A stretch of 10,925 nucleotides of DNA from an uncultured Collinsella sp. (GTDB lineage Bacteria > Actinomycetota > Coriobacteriia > Coriobacteriales > Coriobacteriaceae): contig CABRGB010000056.1 in the NCBI GenBank assembly GCA_902470345.1, forward strand, positions 1-10,925. The letters are read 5' to 3'. Position numbers and translations under genes: made by a program. Shown here one piece after another: positions 1 through 6,834 of the stretch. Under the pieces are notes generated by a model. It worked only from the letters and a program-made list of their open reading frames with translations. It was not told the origin of the DNA and made no database searches. Numbering within the stretch: position 1 is the stretch's first letter; the number at the start of each line of letters is the position of its first letter.

Positions 1-350
1 AGGAACGTGGCGATGGCCTTCATGGCCTGGTAGCCGATGCTCAAAAACGTGACGCCCACAAACATGTATAGGTCGTTGAGGCCCAATCCAATCACCGACA
101 GGATGGTGAAGATCGTAAACTCGCGCTTGCGGCTCATGCCCTCGCGATGGTCGAACACGTACTTCATGCTGAGCCAGTAGTTAACCACGACGGACGTGAT
201 AAACGAGATCGTGGTGCTCATCAAAAAGTCGAGATGGAACAGCTCGACGAGCGCAATGAGCATCCCCCAGTCGATGCCAAAGGAGATAAGACCCACGACA
301 GCGAACTTGAGGAATTGCTTAGTATGAGGTTGTGCCAGTGCCTTGCGCAC
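1..350 (-). CDS. GtrA family membrane protein (partial, 3' end outside window)
   Basis: The visible part is about 116 residues, read leftwards from a GTG at 350 and running off the window edge, so the C-terminus is missing. It is a small hydrophobic protein with three visible membrane segments and the family-like segment NYWLSMKYVF followed by a basic loop (REGMSRKREF). GtrA-like proteins are small four-helix membrane proteins, often thought to help move polyprenyl-phosphate-linked sugars across the membrane for cell-surface glycan decoration; that role is family knowledge and not shown here. The next gene upstream (570-965) is a clear paralogue with almost the same loop. GTG 350 was chosen because it aligns with the paralogue's start (VRKALAQ against MQKLLAQ). 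An in-frame stop lies about 17 codons upstream with no ATG between. The ribosome binding site is weak. Confidence 0.82.
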   Translation of the reverse strand, partial: MRKALAQPHTKQFLKFAVVGLISFGIDWGMLIALVELFHLDFLMSTTISFITSVVVNYWLSMKYVFDHREGMSRKREFTIFTILSVIGLGLNDLYMFVGVTFLSIGYQAMKAIATF

Positions 351-384
351 GTAATCACATCCAATGCGTTGACGAATCGAGCAG

Positions 385-390
385 AGGATA
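385..390 (-). promoter_or_regulatory. Candidate -10 box (TATCCT) for the partial GtrA gene
   Basis: The 219 bases between the two GtrA genes are more AT-rich than the flanking coding DNA. On the minus strand they contain TATCCT about 35 bases before the GTG start. There is no good -35 box 16-18 bases upstream. The same hexamer precedes the gene at 9177. The rest of the gap (391-569) shows only an imperfect hairpin (GGACCCACG and CGTGGGCC arms, about 500-545) with no T-run. The call is weak. Confidence 0.25.
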
Positions 391-569
391 CTTTAGAGCT
401 TTTGCAGGGGAAACGTAAGGGCTTTGCCAAGAACTATACGAACTCGCCAAATATTCAAGAGGTAATCCGCAAACGTTGCAAATCTTACCGTAAACGAGCG
501 AGGCCCACGAACAACACGGTGCTCGACGCGCGTCATCCGTGGGTCCCGTAGTGCAACGAGGGGGCCGAG

Positions 570-965
570 CTACTTGGTCTCGTCGCCCTCCAGGAAGATC
601 TTTCGGGTCACAAAGTTGTAGACCATAACAAGCGCGGTGGCGCAAATCTTGGCGATATTGGCCTCGAGCCCCAGGCCGGCGTTGAGCGCCAGCACGATAC
701 CGTCGTTGAGGGCCAAGCCGATCACGGACAGCACGACAAAGATGATGAACTCGCGGCGGCGGCTCATGCCCTCCTTGTGCGCAAACACGTACTTCATGCT
801 CGCGACGTAGTTAAAGATGAGCGAGACGATAAAGCCGCTGGTATTGGCGATCAGGATATTAAGGCCCAGGCCGTAGTGGAGCAGATTCATGATGCCAAAG
901 TCGATGACCGTGGCGACGACGCCGACGACGCCAAACTTCATGATCTGCGCAAGGAGCTTTTGCAT
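570..965 (-). CDS. GtrA family membrane protein
   Basis: A complete 131-residue hydrophobic protein with four predicted membrane segments (roughly residues 10-30, 35-55, 73-95 and 100-120), the usual size and layout of GtrA-like proteins. The family-like stretch NYVASMKYVF is at residues 52-61, a basic cytoplasmic-type loop (HKEGMSRRRE) follows, and the tail is RKIFLEGDETK. The family is linked to transport or presentation of lipid-linked sugars for surface polysaccharide or teichoic acid glycosylation; no partner glycosyltransferase is visible here. ATG 965 is preferred because AAGGCAGG sits just upstream and the hydrophobic domain begins at once. A TTG 21 codons further upstream would overlap a GC hairpin after fbp. 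The gene lies 78 bases downstream of fbp in the same direction, so read-through from fbp is possible. A diverged paralogue follows. Confidence 0.88.
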   Translation of the reverse strand: MQKLLAQIMKFGVVGVVATVIDFGIMNLLHYGLGLNILIANTSGFIVSLIFNYVASMKYVFAHKEGMSRRREFIIFVVLSVIGLALNDGIVLALNAGLGLEANIAKICATALVMVYNFVTRKIFLEGDETK

Positions 966-1029
966 GGTACCTGCCTTAGGGTGGCGCCGGAGCGCCGCGG
1001 GGATGACGAACTCAGCAAGTTTAGCCAAT

Positions 1030-1043
1030 CCCCGCAGGCGGGG
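1030..1043 (-). terminator. Short GC hairpin directly after the fbp stop (weak terminator candidate)
   Basis: CCCCGC-AG-GCGGGG is a perfect 6-bp inverted repeat that starts right after the fbp TAG. On the minus strand no T-run follows (ATTGGCTAAAC), so it may only slow transcription or protect the 3' end and not end the message before the GtrA genes. Confidence 0.3.
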
Positions 1044-2960
1044 CTAGGCGCGCTCCTCGATAGCACCGTTTCTATATGCATCGAGCAGTTGGCGTAGGTC
1101 CTGGATCTGGCTGCGGATCTTGGCACCGGTATCGGTGTCGCTTACCATGCGGCGGCGGTCGGCCTCGTCAAAGCGGTTGGTCTCGCTCTCGATGTCTACA
1201 TTGCGGGTAAGTGCCTCGGCAACCGTGGTAAAAGCTTGGTGCGACTTTAGGCGACATCCGCGCGAGCTGGAGATAAGCGTGTAGCCGGCGATGCCCGTCT
1301 TGGGGTGGTAGGCGCGGCAGAAGCCGCCATCGATGACCAGCAGCTTGCCCTCGGCGCGGATGGGCTGCTCGCCCTTGGTGGTTTTAACGGGTGTGTGGCC
1401 GTTGATGATGTGGCCAGTCGGCGAACATGCCATGGGGGCAACGCCGAACTCGCGCATGATGTCGTCGCAAACCGAGGGCGACTTGGTAAGCGTAAAGTAC
1501 GGGTCCATCGGCTCGACCCAGGTGCTCTTATCGGCGATATAGGCGCGCTCAAAGGTACGCACCAGGCGTCCGCTGGCGGGTGAGTTAAAGCCGATCCACA
1601 GGTACCACATCCAGTCGAGGGCGTCGCGGTCGCCCACGCGCCAGGCGCGGCGGGCGATGCGGTCGCAAAAATCGAGATAATCACGGCCGGCGTGCCAGGT
1701 GCCCAGGCAGTTCATGCTGCTAAAGGTGCCGTCTTCGTTGAGCGGCGCGCAGCCATGGAACAGCAGGTTGCCGTTGGTGACCTTGTACATCGAGCCGTGG
1801 CTATAGAGGAAATCGATATGGCGATGCAGGTGATCGGCGGTGACAAACTCGGACACGAGCTTGTCCATGATGTGCTGTTCCTGGGGCGTGAGCATGTAGG
1901 GGTCCGCCGGATCGACGGTGGGGAAATCGTTGGTCGTGAGCGACCACACACTGCCGTCGGCAAGCGTGACCGTGCCGGTGTCGTGGTCGATCTTGTCGAG
2001 CAGCAGGCGGTCGGTCATGTCGAACTCGGGGTGGCGCTGGATAATCTGGCCCTCGAGCTTAAAGAGCAGGACGTTAATGGCCTTGATCAGCGGGGTGATG
2101 GACTCACCGGCGGTGTAGGTGGCATCGGCAAAGGCGACGAGCTCGCGCAGCGAGATGCCGTAGTCGTTCTCGAGGATCTCGTAATTGTCGTAGCGCAGGT
2201 TGTTGCGCAGCACCGTGGCGATGCAGGCGGGCTCACCGGCCGCAGCACCCATCCACAGCAGGTCGTGGTTGCCCCACTGGATGTCGAGCGAATGGTAGGT
2301 GAGCAGGCGGTCCATAATCTTGGCAGCGCCGCCGCCACGGTCGAAGATATCGCCCACCAGGTGCAGGTGGTCGACGGCCAGGCGCTTGATGAGCGAGGCG
2401 AGCGACTCGATAAAGTCGTCGGCGCTTGCGGTCTCTAGGATGGACTCAACGATGCGCTCGTGATAGCGCACACGATAGTTGTTCTCGTCCGGATGCGTGT
2501 GCAGCAGCTCGTCGATGATGTAGGCGTAATCGCGCGGGATAGCCTTACGCACCTTGGAGCGCGTATAGCGGCTCGAAAGCGAGCGGGCAACCATGATGAG
2601 CTGGTCGAGCATTGTCTTGTACCAGGTGGGGGAGTCCTCGCGCCGGCTGCGGACCAGCTCGATCTTCTCGCGCGGGTAGTAGATGAGCGTGCACAGCTCG
2701 CCCTTTTCGTCAAAGGAGAGCGTGTCGCCAAAGATCTCGTCGACATGTTCGCGCACGACACCCGAGCAGTTGTTGAGGATGTGCATAAAGGCTTCGTACT
2801 CGCCGTGCACGTCGCTCATAAAATGCTCGGTGCCTTTGGGCAGGTTGAGAATGGCCGAGAGATTGATAATCTCGGTAAACGCGGATTGCTCGGTGGGAAA
2901 TTGTCTCGACAGCAGACGCAGATACTTAAAGTCTTGCGGGTTGCGATCGAATGCGACCAT
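1044..2960 (-). CDS. fbp: Class III fructose-1,6-bisphosphatase
   Basis: The product is 638 residues, normal for the large Bacillus-type class III enzyme, which removes the 1-phosphate of fructose 1,6-bisphosphate in gluconeogenesis in the cytoplasm. Metallophosphoesterase motifs are all present in order: SDVHGE (about residues 49-54), VGDIFDRG (about 202-209), WGNHD (about 229-233), and near the C-terminus GHTPVKTTKGEQP followed by a basic SSSRGCRLKSHQ patch. The N-terminal block (FKYLRLLSRQFPTEQSAFTEI) also fits this class. ATG 2960 is chosen for GGAAGG about six bases upstream; an in-frame TTG at 3005 lies inside the upstream palindrome and is unlikely. The class III enzyme is unrelated in fold to the E. 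coli Fbp. Two GtrA genes follow downstream and a DegV gene is divergent. Regulation may involve the palindrome at 2989-3016. Confidence 0.96.
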   Translation of the reverse strand: MVAFDRNPQDFKYLRLLSRQFPTEQSAFTEIINLSAILNLPKGTEHFMSDVHGEYEAFMHILNNCSGVVREHVDEIFGDTLSFDEKGELCTLIYYPREKIELVRSRREDSPTWYKTMLDQLIMVARSLSSRYTRSKVRKAIPRDYAYIIDELLHTHPDENNYRVRYHERIVESILETASADDFIESLASLIKRLAVDHLHLVGDIFDRGGGAAKIMDRLLTYHSLDIQWGNHDLLWMGAAAGEPACIATVLRNNLRYDNYEILENDYGISLRELVAFADATYTAGESITPLIKAINVLLFKLEGQIIQRHPEFDMTDRLLLDKIDHDTGTVTLADGSVWSLTTNDFPTVDPADPYMLTPQEQHIMDKLVSEFVTADHLHRHIDFLYSHGSMYKVTNGNLLFHGCAPLNEDGTFSSMNCLGTWHAGRDYLDFCDRIARRAWRVGDRDALDWMWYLWIGFNSPASGRLVRTFERAYIADKSTWVEPMDPYFTLTKSPSVCDDIMREFGVAPMACSPTGHIINGHTPVKTTKGEQPIRAEGKLLVIDGGFCRAYHPKTGIAGYTLISSSRGCRLKSHQAFTTVAEALTRNVDIESETNRFDEADRRRMVSDTDTGAKIRSQIQDLRQLLDAYRNGAIEERA

Positions 2961-3280
2961 GAAACACCTTCCAATATGGTTGGTAAAACTGATAAACATC
3001 GTCAAACGTTTATCAGTATGCGCCGGCTTTGTTTCGATTTTGCGCCGGCGGCTGAATTGTCGGCTGGACGGTTTGGTAAATCGATTTAGTTGAGGTTGAT
3101 GTGTCGGTTGGGTGGAGACGACAGAGGGTGTTTTCTCAGATATTTATGCGTGGGGTCGGTGGAGACGATGGTGATAAAGATATTCAATGCCAATGGTTCG
3201 AATTGGTAAATAGTGGACATTTGTATCGTATTTAGGCTTGCTGTGCAATAATTTGCGTAGCAATACTTAAGGAGCCTCAT
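2961..3280. other. Divergent fbp/degV-family intergenic region
   Basis: A 320-base gap with no credible gene, more AT-rich than its neighbours. It holds the 28-base palindrome at 2989-3016, a GCCGGC pair (3022-3027 and 3044-3049) that could form a hairpin, an 11-base direct repeat GGTGGAGACGA (3111-3121 and 3158-3168), and three same-strand copies of TTGGTAAA (2980-2987, 3073-3080, 3203-3210). Both flanking genes have good ribosome binding sites. I could not assign a convincing -35/-10 pair to either of them. Confidence 0.6.
2989..3016. promoter_or_regulatory. 28-base perfect palindrome upstream of fbp (operator or 5'-UTR hairpin candidate)
   Basis: The arms CTGATAAAC and GTTTATCAG are exact reverse complements (9 bp) separated by 10 bases. 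The element ends 28 bases before the fbp ATG. Such two-fold symmetric AT-rich sites are typical of dimeric repressor operators. It does not align with the standard CcpA cre consensus. A 5'-leader hairpin is the alternative. Confidence 0.5.
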
Positions 3281-4171
3281 ATGAGTGATTTTGTCCTGAC
3301 CTGTGAATCCGCTGCTGACCGAACCCGTGAGTTCTTTGCGTCGCGCAATATCCCTGTCGTGTGTTTTCACTACGAGATCGACGATGTTGTCCATGACGAT
3401 GACCTGTATCAGTCGATTTCACCGGACGAGTTTTTTGCCCAGATTGCCGCGGGCGCCATGCCCAAGACGTCTCAGGTGAGCGTGGGTGAGTACGAGGAGT
3501 TTTGGGAGCCGTTTGTTGCCGAGGGTAAAGACGTGCTGCATCTGACGCTGTCGTCGGGTATTTCGGGTACGTATGGTTCGGCTTGCGTTGCGGCGCAGAT
3601 GCTCGCGGATCGCTATCCTCAGGGCGGCAAGGTGCGCGTCATCGATTCGCTGGCGGCGTCTTCGGGCTTTGGCCTATTGCTGGAATATGCCGCCGACGTG
3701 CGCGATAGCGGCGCTTCGCTCGACGAGACGGCCGCTTGGATTGAGGAGCATAAACTCTACCTTCACCACTGGTTCTTCTCGACCGATCTGTCGAGCTACC
3801 TGCGCGGCGGTCGCATTTCAGCCGCGAGCGCGATCATCGGCACGGCGCTTAAGATTTGCCCGCTTATGACGGTCGATTGCGAAGGCAAGCTGTCGCCACG
3901 TGAGAAGATCCGCACCAAGAAGCGCGCGATTTCCGAGATGGCTAAGACCATGATGGCGCACGTGCAGGACGGTGCGGATTATTCGGGTAAGTGTATCTTG
4001 TCCCATTCGGCGTGCCGCGAGGATGCCGAGGCCGTTGCGGCACTGATTGAGGAACAAGTCCCGCAGCTCAAAGGCAAGATTGAGATCAATAGCATTGGTG
4101 CTCTGATCGGTTCGCACACCGGACCTGGTACGGTGGCGCTCTTCTTTATGGGCGACAAGCGCGTGGATTAA
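3281..4171 (+). CDS. DegV family protein (FakB-like fatty-acid-binding protein)
   Basis: A 296-residue protein of standard DegV length. DegV/FakB proteins bind one fatty acid between two domains and, in characterised Firmicutes, present it to the kinase FakA, which makes acyl-phosphate for membrane lipid synthesis. Motifs visible in order: an N-terminal CESAAD in the place of the usual DSxxD strand end, TSQVS (63-67), LSSGISGTY (90-98), a conserved IDSLAASSG segment (121-129), LRGGRIS (174-180), and GALIGSHTGPGT (273-284). The last two are hallmark lipid-headgroup-binding segments. A strong AAGGAG lies seven bases before the ATG. No fakA-like gene is in the window, so kinase partnership is inferred from the family. 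The gene is monocistronic by layout: divergent from fbp and ended by the hairpin at 4213-4240. The bound fatty acid cannot be predicted. Confidence 0.93.
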   Translation: MSDFVLTCESAADRTREFFASRNIPVVCFHYEIDDVVHDDDLYQSISPDEFFAQIAAGAMPKTSQVSVGEYEEFWEPFVAEGKDVLHLTLSSGISGTYGSACVAAQMLADRYPQGGKVRVIDSLAASSGFGLLLEYAADVRDSGASLDETAAWIEEHKLYLHHWFFSTDLSSYLRGGRISAASAIIGTALKICPLMTVDCEGKLSPREKIRTKKRAISEMAKTMMAHVQDGADYSGKCILSHSACREDAEAVAALIEEQVPQLKGKIEINSIGALIGSHTGPGTVALFFMGDKRVD

Positions 4172-4212
4172 TTCGCCCCATCACGTCGCTGCATGATTGC
4201 TCAAACGAAAAC

Positions 4213-4240
4213 GGCCTGCCTCACCTTTGTGAGGCGGGCC
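4213..4240. terminator. Bidirectional hairpin terminator between convergent genes
   Basis: The arms GGCCTGCCTCAC and GTGAGGCGGGCC pair over 12 bp with one G-U pair and a CTTT loop. On the plus strand the stem is followed by TTGCTGTTTGGG. On the minus strand it is followed by GTTTTCGTTTGAG. It sits between the DegV-family stop (4171) and the end of the converging gene (4253), so it can serve both, with modest T-tracts each way. Confidence 0.8.
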
Positions 4241-4252
4241 TTGCTGTTTGGG

Positions 4253-5344
4253 TTAGCGTTTCTTGCCGCGGAAGAAGAAGCCGTGGAGCGATGGCTTGAG
4301 GCCGCGGTTGGCGCGGCGCTCCTCGATATGATCGTGGATCGAAGCGACGCGCTCGATAACCTCGTCGGGAATCGGCACGTCGGGATTCATGTTCTCGACC
4401 TGGCTGACCTCGGCGGCGGCAACCTGGTCGATAATGGGCACATCGTCGTGCGAGATGACGGGCGTGGCGTCTTCCTTCATCTTGCGGTAGCGCTGCATCA
4501 TGTCGGTCTGTAGCTGCTGGGCCGAAGGCGGCGTCCAAATGATGGCGTTGGCGCCGGCGGCGATGGTCTCGCGGATGCTCTCGGGTGTTTTGCCGCCCGG
4601 TGCGATGAGCGGCAGGTTGGGATAGTGCTCGCGCAGTTCACGTAGGACCTGGGGCGTGTTTTTGCCGGCGGCGATGTTGAGAATCTTGGCTCCGGCGCGC
4701 ACTTTGGCATGCGCATCATCGTCGCAACGTACGACCGTGGCGATGACGGGGATGTCGGCGATGTTGGTGATGTGCTCGACCATCTCGGCAGTGGCTGGGG
4801 AGTTGACCACGCAGCCCGCCGCGCCCTGCATCTCGGAGACGGCTGCCATCTGTACGGAGCGCTTACCGGTCGTAGTTCCGCCGCCCACGCCTACAAAGAC
4901 CGGGCACTCGGCGACAGTCAACAGCGCCTGCGTAATGGCAGGCTGTGGCGTGAAGGGGTAAACGGCAAAGACGGCATCGGCGTTGGAGTTGCGGATGACC
5001 GCGACGTCGGTGGTGTAGATAAGCGACTTGATGCGACGACCGAAGAGCGTAAAGCCGCTGGCCTCCTCGATCTCGTCGGGCATGCGGAGGGCCGCCTTGC
5101 GCAGACGCCCGTCGATGGGCAGCGGCTCCATGGGTAGCAGTCCGTTGGGGGTCACGGCTACCTGGGGCTCGGTGAACACGTCTGCGAGCTTGACCTCGGA
5201 AAAATCGACCGAGGCGACGATGTCCTCGTGAACCTCGGCGGGAACATCGATGGGGGCCTGGTCGTTCGTCGCGGCAGGCGCGTCGAAGGAACTGGTGCCG
5301 ACAAAGGCGTCGACGCGCTCGTTCAAATCGTTGAGAGTATCCAT
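4253..5344 (-). CDS. Uncharacterised protein, probable beta/alpha-barrel phosphate-binding fold
   Basis: A 363-residue protein I cannot assign to a named family. Residues 1-75 are acidic, Pro/Ala-rich and probably flexible. Residues about 100-280 alternate short hydrophobic strands and helices in the style of a TIM barrel: AVIRN, DAVFAVYPF, PVFVGVGGGTTTGKRS (about 148-163), AAGCVVNSP, IPVIATVVRCDD, AKILNIAAGKN, LPLIAPGGKTPESI (about 244-257), ANAIIWTPPS. Gly-rich turns late in the barrel (APGGKT, then AGANAIIWT) resemble the phosphate grip of IMPDH-, ThiE- or KDPG-aldolase-like enzymes, which is inference only. A lysine in GKRS and a cysteine in VVRCDD are visible polar candidates. The C-terminal 60 residues are charged and end in a basic FFFRGKKR tail. 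The ATG is the first possible start after an in-frame stop; there is no Shine-Dalgarno sequence, only a TAGAAT hexamer nine bases upstream, which suggests a leaderless message. Confidence 0.75.
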   Translation of the reverse strand: MDTLNDLNERVDAFVGTSSFDAPAATNDQAPIDVPAEVHEDIVASVDFSEVKLADVFTEPQVAVTPNGLLPMEPLPIDGRLRKAALRMPDEIEEASGFTLFGRRIKSLIYTTDVAVIRNSNADAVFAVYPFTPQPAITQALLTVAECPVFVGVGGGTTTGKRSVQMAAVSEMQGAAGCVVNSPATAEMVEHITNIADIPVIATVVRCDDDAHAKVRAGAKILNIAAGKNTPQVLRELREHYPNLPLIAPGGKTPESIRETIAAGANAIIWTPPSAQQLQTDMMQRYRKMKEDATPVISHDDVPIIDQVAAAEVSQVENMNPDVPIPDEVIERVASIHDHIEERRANRGLKPSLHGFFFRGKKR

Positions 5345-5353
5345 GGGGGCTCG

Positions 5354-5359
5354 ATTCTA
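5354..5359 (-). promoter_or_regulatory. Candidate -10 box (TAGAAT) giving a leaderless message
   Basis: On the minus strand TAGAAT (5 of 6 to TATAAT) ends nine bases before the ATG at 5344. Transcription would therefore begin within a few bases of the start codon. The intervening CGAGCCCCC has no ribosome binding site. No good -35 box is present, which lowers confidence. Confidence 0.4.
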
Positions 5360-5494
5360 TGCGATGGTGGCCGGCGGGGTGCCGACAGCTTTGTGCTTGC
5401 TAAATCGTTTGACGAGTTGATTTTTCCCCGCCGCGCCATCCGTTAGACCGAAGGACCGGCGAACGTGAAGGAGCTGTGGTGGCGGGTATTGAGG

Positions 5495-5503
5495 TGCTAT
5501 CTT
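5495..5503 (+). promoter_or_regulatory. Extended -10 promoter candidate for the 56-residue protein
   Basis: TGCTATCTT matches the extended -10 form TGnTATnnT, about 32 bases before the ATG at 5536, giving a short leader of roughly 25 bases that includes the AGAGAGGTGA ribosome binding site. There is no clear -35 box. Confidence 0.45.
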
Positions 5504-5535
5504 GAATGTCCCGTTTAAAAGAGAGGTGACGCGGT

Positions 5536-5706
5536 ATGGAATTCACAGCAATGTTGGGCTCGATTGGCCTGTGTGTGGGCGCAATCGTTGCCGCCGCAGT
5601 CATCTACTTGGTGGTCACGGCCATTAAGGGCAAAAGGGCCGAGCGCAAGGAACGCGAGGCACTTAAGCAGCACCGTGACCAGCAGGACAAGCGCGCACGG
5701 AGATAG
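5536..5706 (+). CDS. Small single-pass membrane protein, function unknown
   Basis: A 56-residue reading frame starting MEFTAMLGSIG with a strong ribosome binding site (AGAGAGGTGA, six bases before the ATG) and an extended -10 promoter upstream. One hydrophobic helix spans about residues 7-29 (rich in Ala, Val, Ile and Leu). The rest, from KGKRAERKERE to QDKRARR, is highly charged, strongly basic and likely helical, so the protein is probably anchored with its tail in the cytoplasm (positive-inside rule). There is no signal peptidase site and no motif I recognise. It stands alone on its strand between a divergent gene and the converging methyltransferase gene, whose stop codon is only 25 bases away. 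Clean start signals and coherent amphipathic composition support a real gene, but no function can be assigned. Confidence 0.75.
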   Translation: MEFTAMLGSIGLCVGAIVAAAVIYLVVTAIKGKRAERKEREALKQHRDQQDKRARR

Positions 5707-5731
5707 TTTGTTGAGTTTTGAATCCGTGCGC
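5693..5731. terminator. Inverted repeat joining the ends of two convergent genes
   Basis: GCGCACGGA (5693-5701) and TCCGTGCGC (5723-5731) are a perfect 9-bp inverted repeat around a 21-base AT-rich loop. One arm is the last codons of the small membrane protein; the other ends at the first base of the methyltransferase stop. It may act as a two-way 3'-end hairpin. There is no T-run after either arm, so classical intrinsic termination is doubtful. Confidence 0.4.
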
Positions 5732-6834
5732 TAGCTGCGTTTTCGGATCAGGGCGATGTAGAAGCCCTCAAAGTCGCGGCTGGGCGGAATGGTCAGCGTG
5801 CCGGGCATACCGTTGGCGACGGCCGAGACATGGCCGGCGGCGATGGCCTCGGTGAGGGCGTTGCTCTCGACGCGTGGCTCTTCGCCGGCTTCCTGGGCGC
5901 GGCGCGTTTCACTTTCGCTCGGCGTGCCGTCGAGGGGGATAAGCTCGCAATCCATGTGCTTGTCGAGGGCCTCTTGCAGGGCGTCTTCGTTTTCCTGCGG
6001 CATAATCGAACAAGTGGAATAGACGAGCGTGCCGCCCGGTTTGAGGGCTCCCATGGCGCGGTCCAGAAGCGCGCGCTGCGAGCGGGCGCACTTGCCGAGC
6101 AACTGCTCGGTGAGGCCGCGCAGACTCTTTTCGTTGCCGCTGATGACGGTGCCCGTGCCGGTGCAGGGGGCGTCGAGCAGGATGCGGTCAAAGCGGAAGA
6201 ACTCGTCGAGCTCGCGTGCGTCGATGCGCATGACGGGCACGTTTTTTGCGCCTTGGCGGTGGAGGTTGGCTTCGAGCTTTTCGGCGCGGGGAATGTTCAT
6301 CTCGCAGGCCGTGAGGTGTGCCTGGCTCTGGGTGAGGGCGGCGATCTGCGTCGTCTTGCCGCCAGGGGCTGCGCACATGTCCAGGATGTCCTCGCCTGCC
6401 TGGGCGCCCAGGACCAACGGCGGCATCATGGACGACAGGCTCTGCAGATAGATCTTGCCGTCGCGGTAGATGTCGAGATCCCACAGATCGGAAACCTGGG
6501 CCTCGGGCAGGATGAAGGCGTCCGGGTACCAGGCGACGGGGTTGTGGGCGATGCCAGCGGCATCGAGCGCCGCAGCGATGTCCTCGGCGGTTGCCTTGAG
6601 CGTGTTGGCGCGCAGTGTGACCGGGCGTGTGACCGCGGCGCCGAAGCCCTCGATCATGAGCTCGGCATCGGCGGGCGCATAGGCGCCGGCGACCGTATCG
6701 ACCATAAAGCACGGCAGGTCGGCGGCGCAGGGAAGGGCGGCAAGCTGGTCGGAAAGCTCGGTGGAGGCAAACTGCCTAAGCTTGAGCTCGGGCTTAACCT
6801 GCTTTTTCTGCTTACGACGACGCGGCTTGGACAT
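5731..6834 (-). CDS. RsmB/NOP (NOL1/NOP2/Sun) family RNA 5-methylcytosine methyltransferase
   Basis: A 367-residue SAM-dependent enzyme expected to methylate a cytosine in rRNA or tRNA. The methyltransferase core is clear: SAM-binding motif I DMCAAPGGKT (152-161), acidic strand end TACEMN (175-180), motif IV DAPCTGTG (221-228) and motif VI STCS (273-276). The two cysteines (about 224 and 275) match the release and nucleophile pair that defines RNA m5C methyltransferases. The N-terminus begins with a basic tail (MSKPRRRKQKKQVK) followed by a family-type RNA-binding part (VTLRANTLK). The C-terminus is FEGFYIALIRK with no added PUA-like domain, so it is shorter than E. coli RsmF and lacks the NusB-like domain of RsmB. 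AAGGA precedes the ATG. The synthetase gene ends 59 bases upstream on the same strand, so cotranscription is likely. The target base cannot be told from sequence alone. Confidence 0.9.
   Translation of the reverse strand: MSKPRRRKQKKQVKPELKLRQFASTELSDQLAALPCAADLPCFMVDTVAGAYAPADAELMIEGFGAAVTRPVTLRANTLKATAEDIAAALDAAGIAHNPVAWYPDAFILPEAQVSDLWDLDIYRDGKIYLQSLSSMMPPLVLGAQAGEDILDMCAAPGGKTTQIAALTQSQAHLTACEMNIPRAEKLEANLHRQGAKNVPVMRIDARELDEFFRFDRILLDAPCTGTGTVISGNEKSLRGLTEQLLGKCARSQRALLDRAMGALKPGGTLVYSTCSIMPQENEDALQEALDKHMDCELIPLDGTPSESETRRAQEAGEEPRVESNALTEAIAAGHVSAVANGMPGTLTIPPSRDFEGFYIALIRKRS

Noticed and set aside
355..645. Minus-strand 96-codon frame spanning the gap between the two GtrA genes
   Set aside because: It overlaps the GtrA coding end out of frame, is Cys/Arg-rich with no motif, and lacks a ribosome binding site.
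1692..2438. Plus-strand open frame of about 248 codons inside fbp
   Set aside because: Antisense to conserved class III fructose-bisphosphatase sequence; composition is a codon shadow.
2966..3005. TTGACG...CATATT as an fbp promoter
   Set aside because: The spacer would be 21 bases and the start would fall next to the ATG, removing the good ribosome binding site.
3192..3206. GGTTCGAAT resembling a tRNA T-loop, also at 10188-10198 in queH
   Set aside because: No acceptor, D or anticodon arm can be built around either; the second lies in coding sequence.
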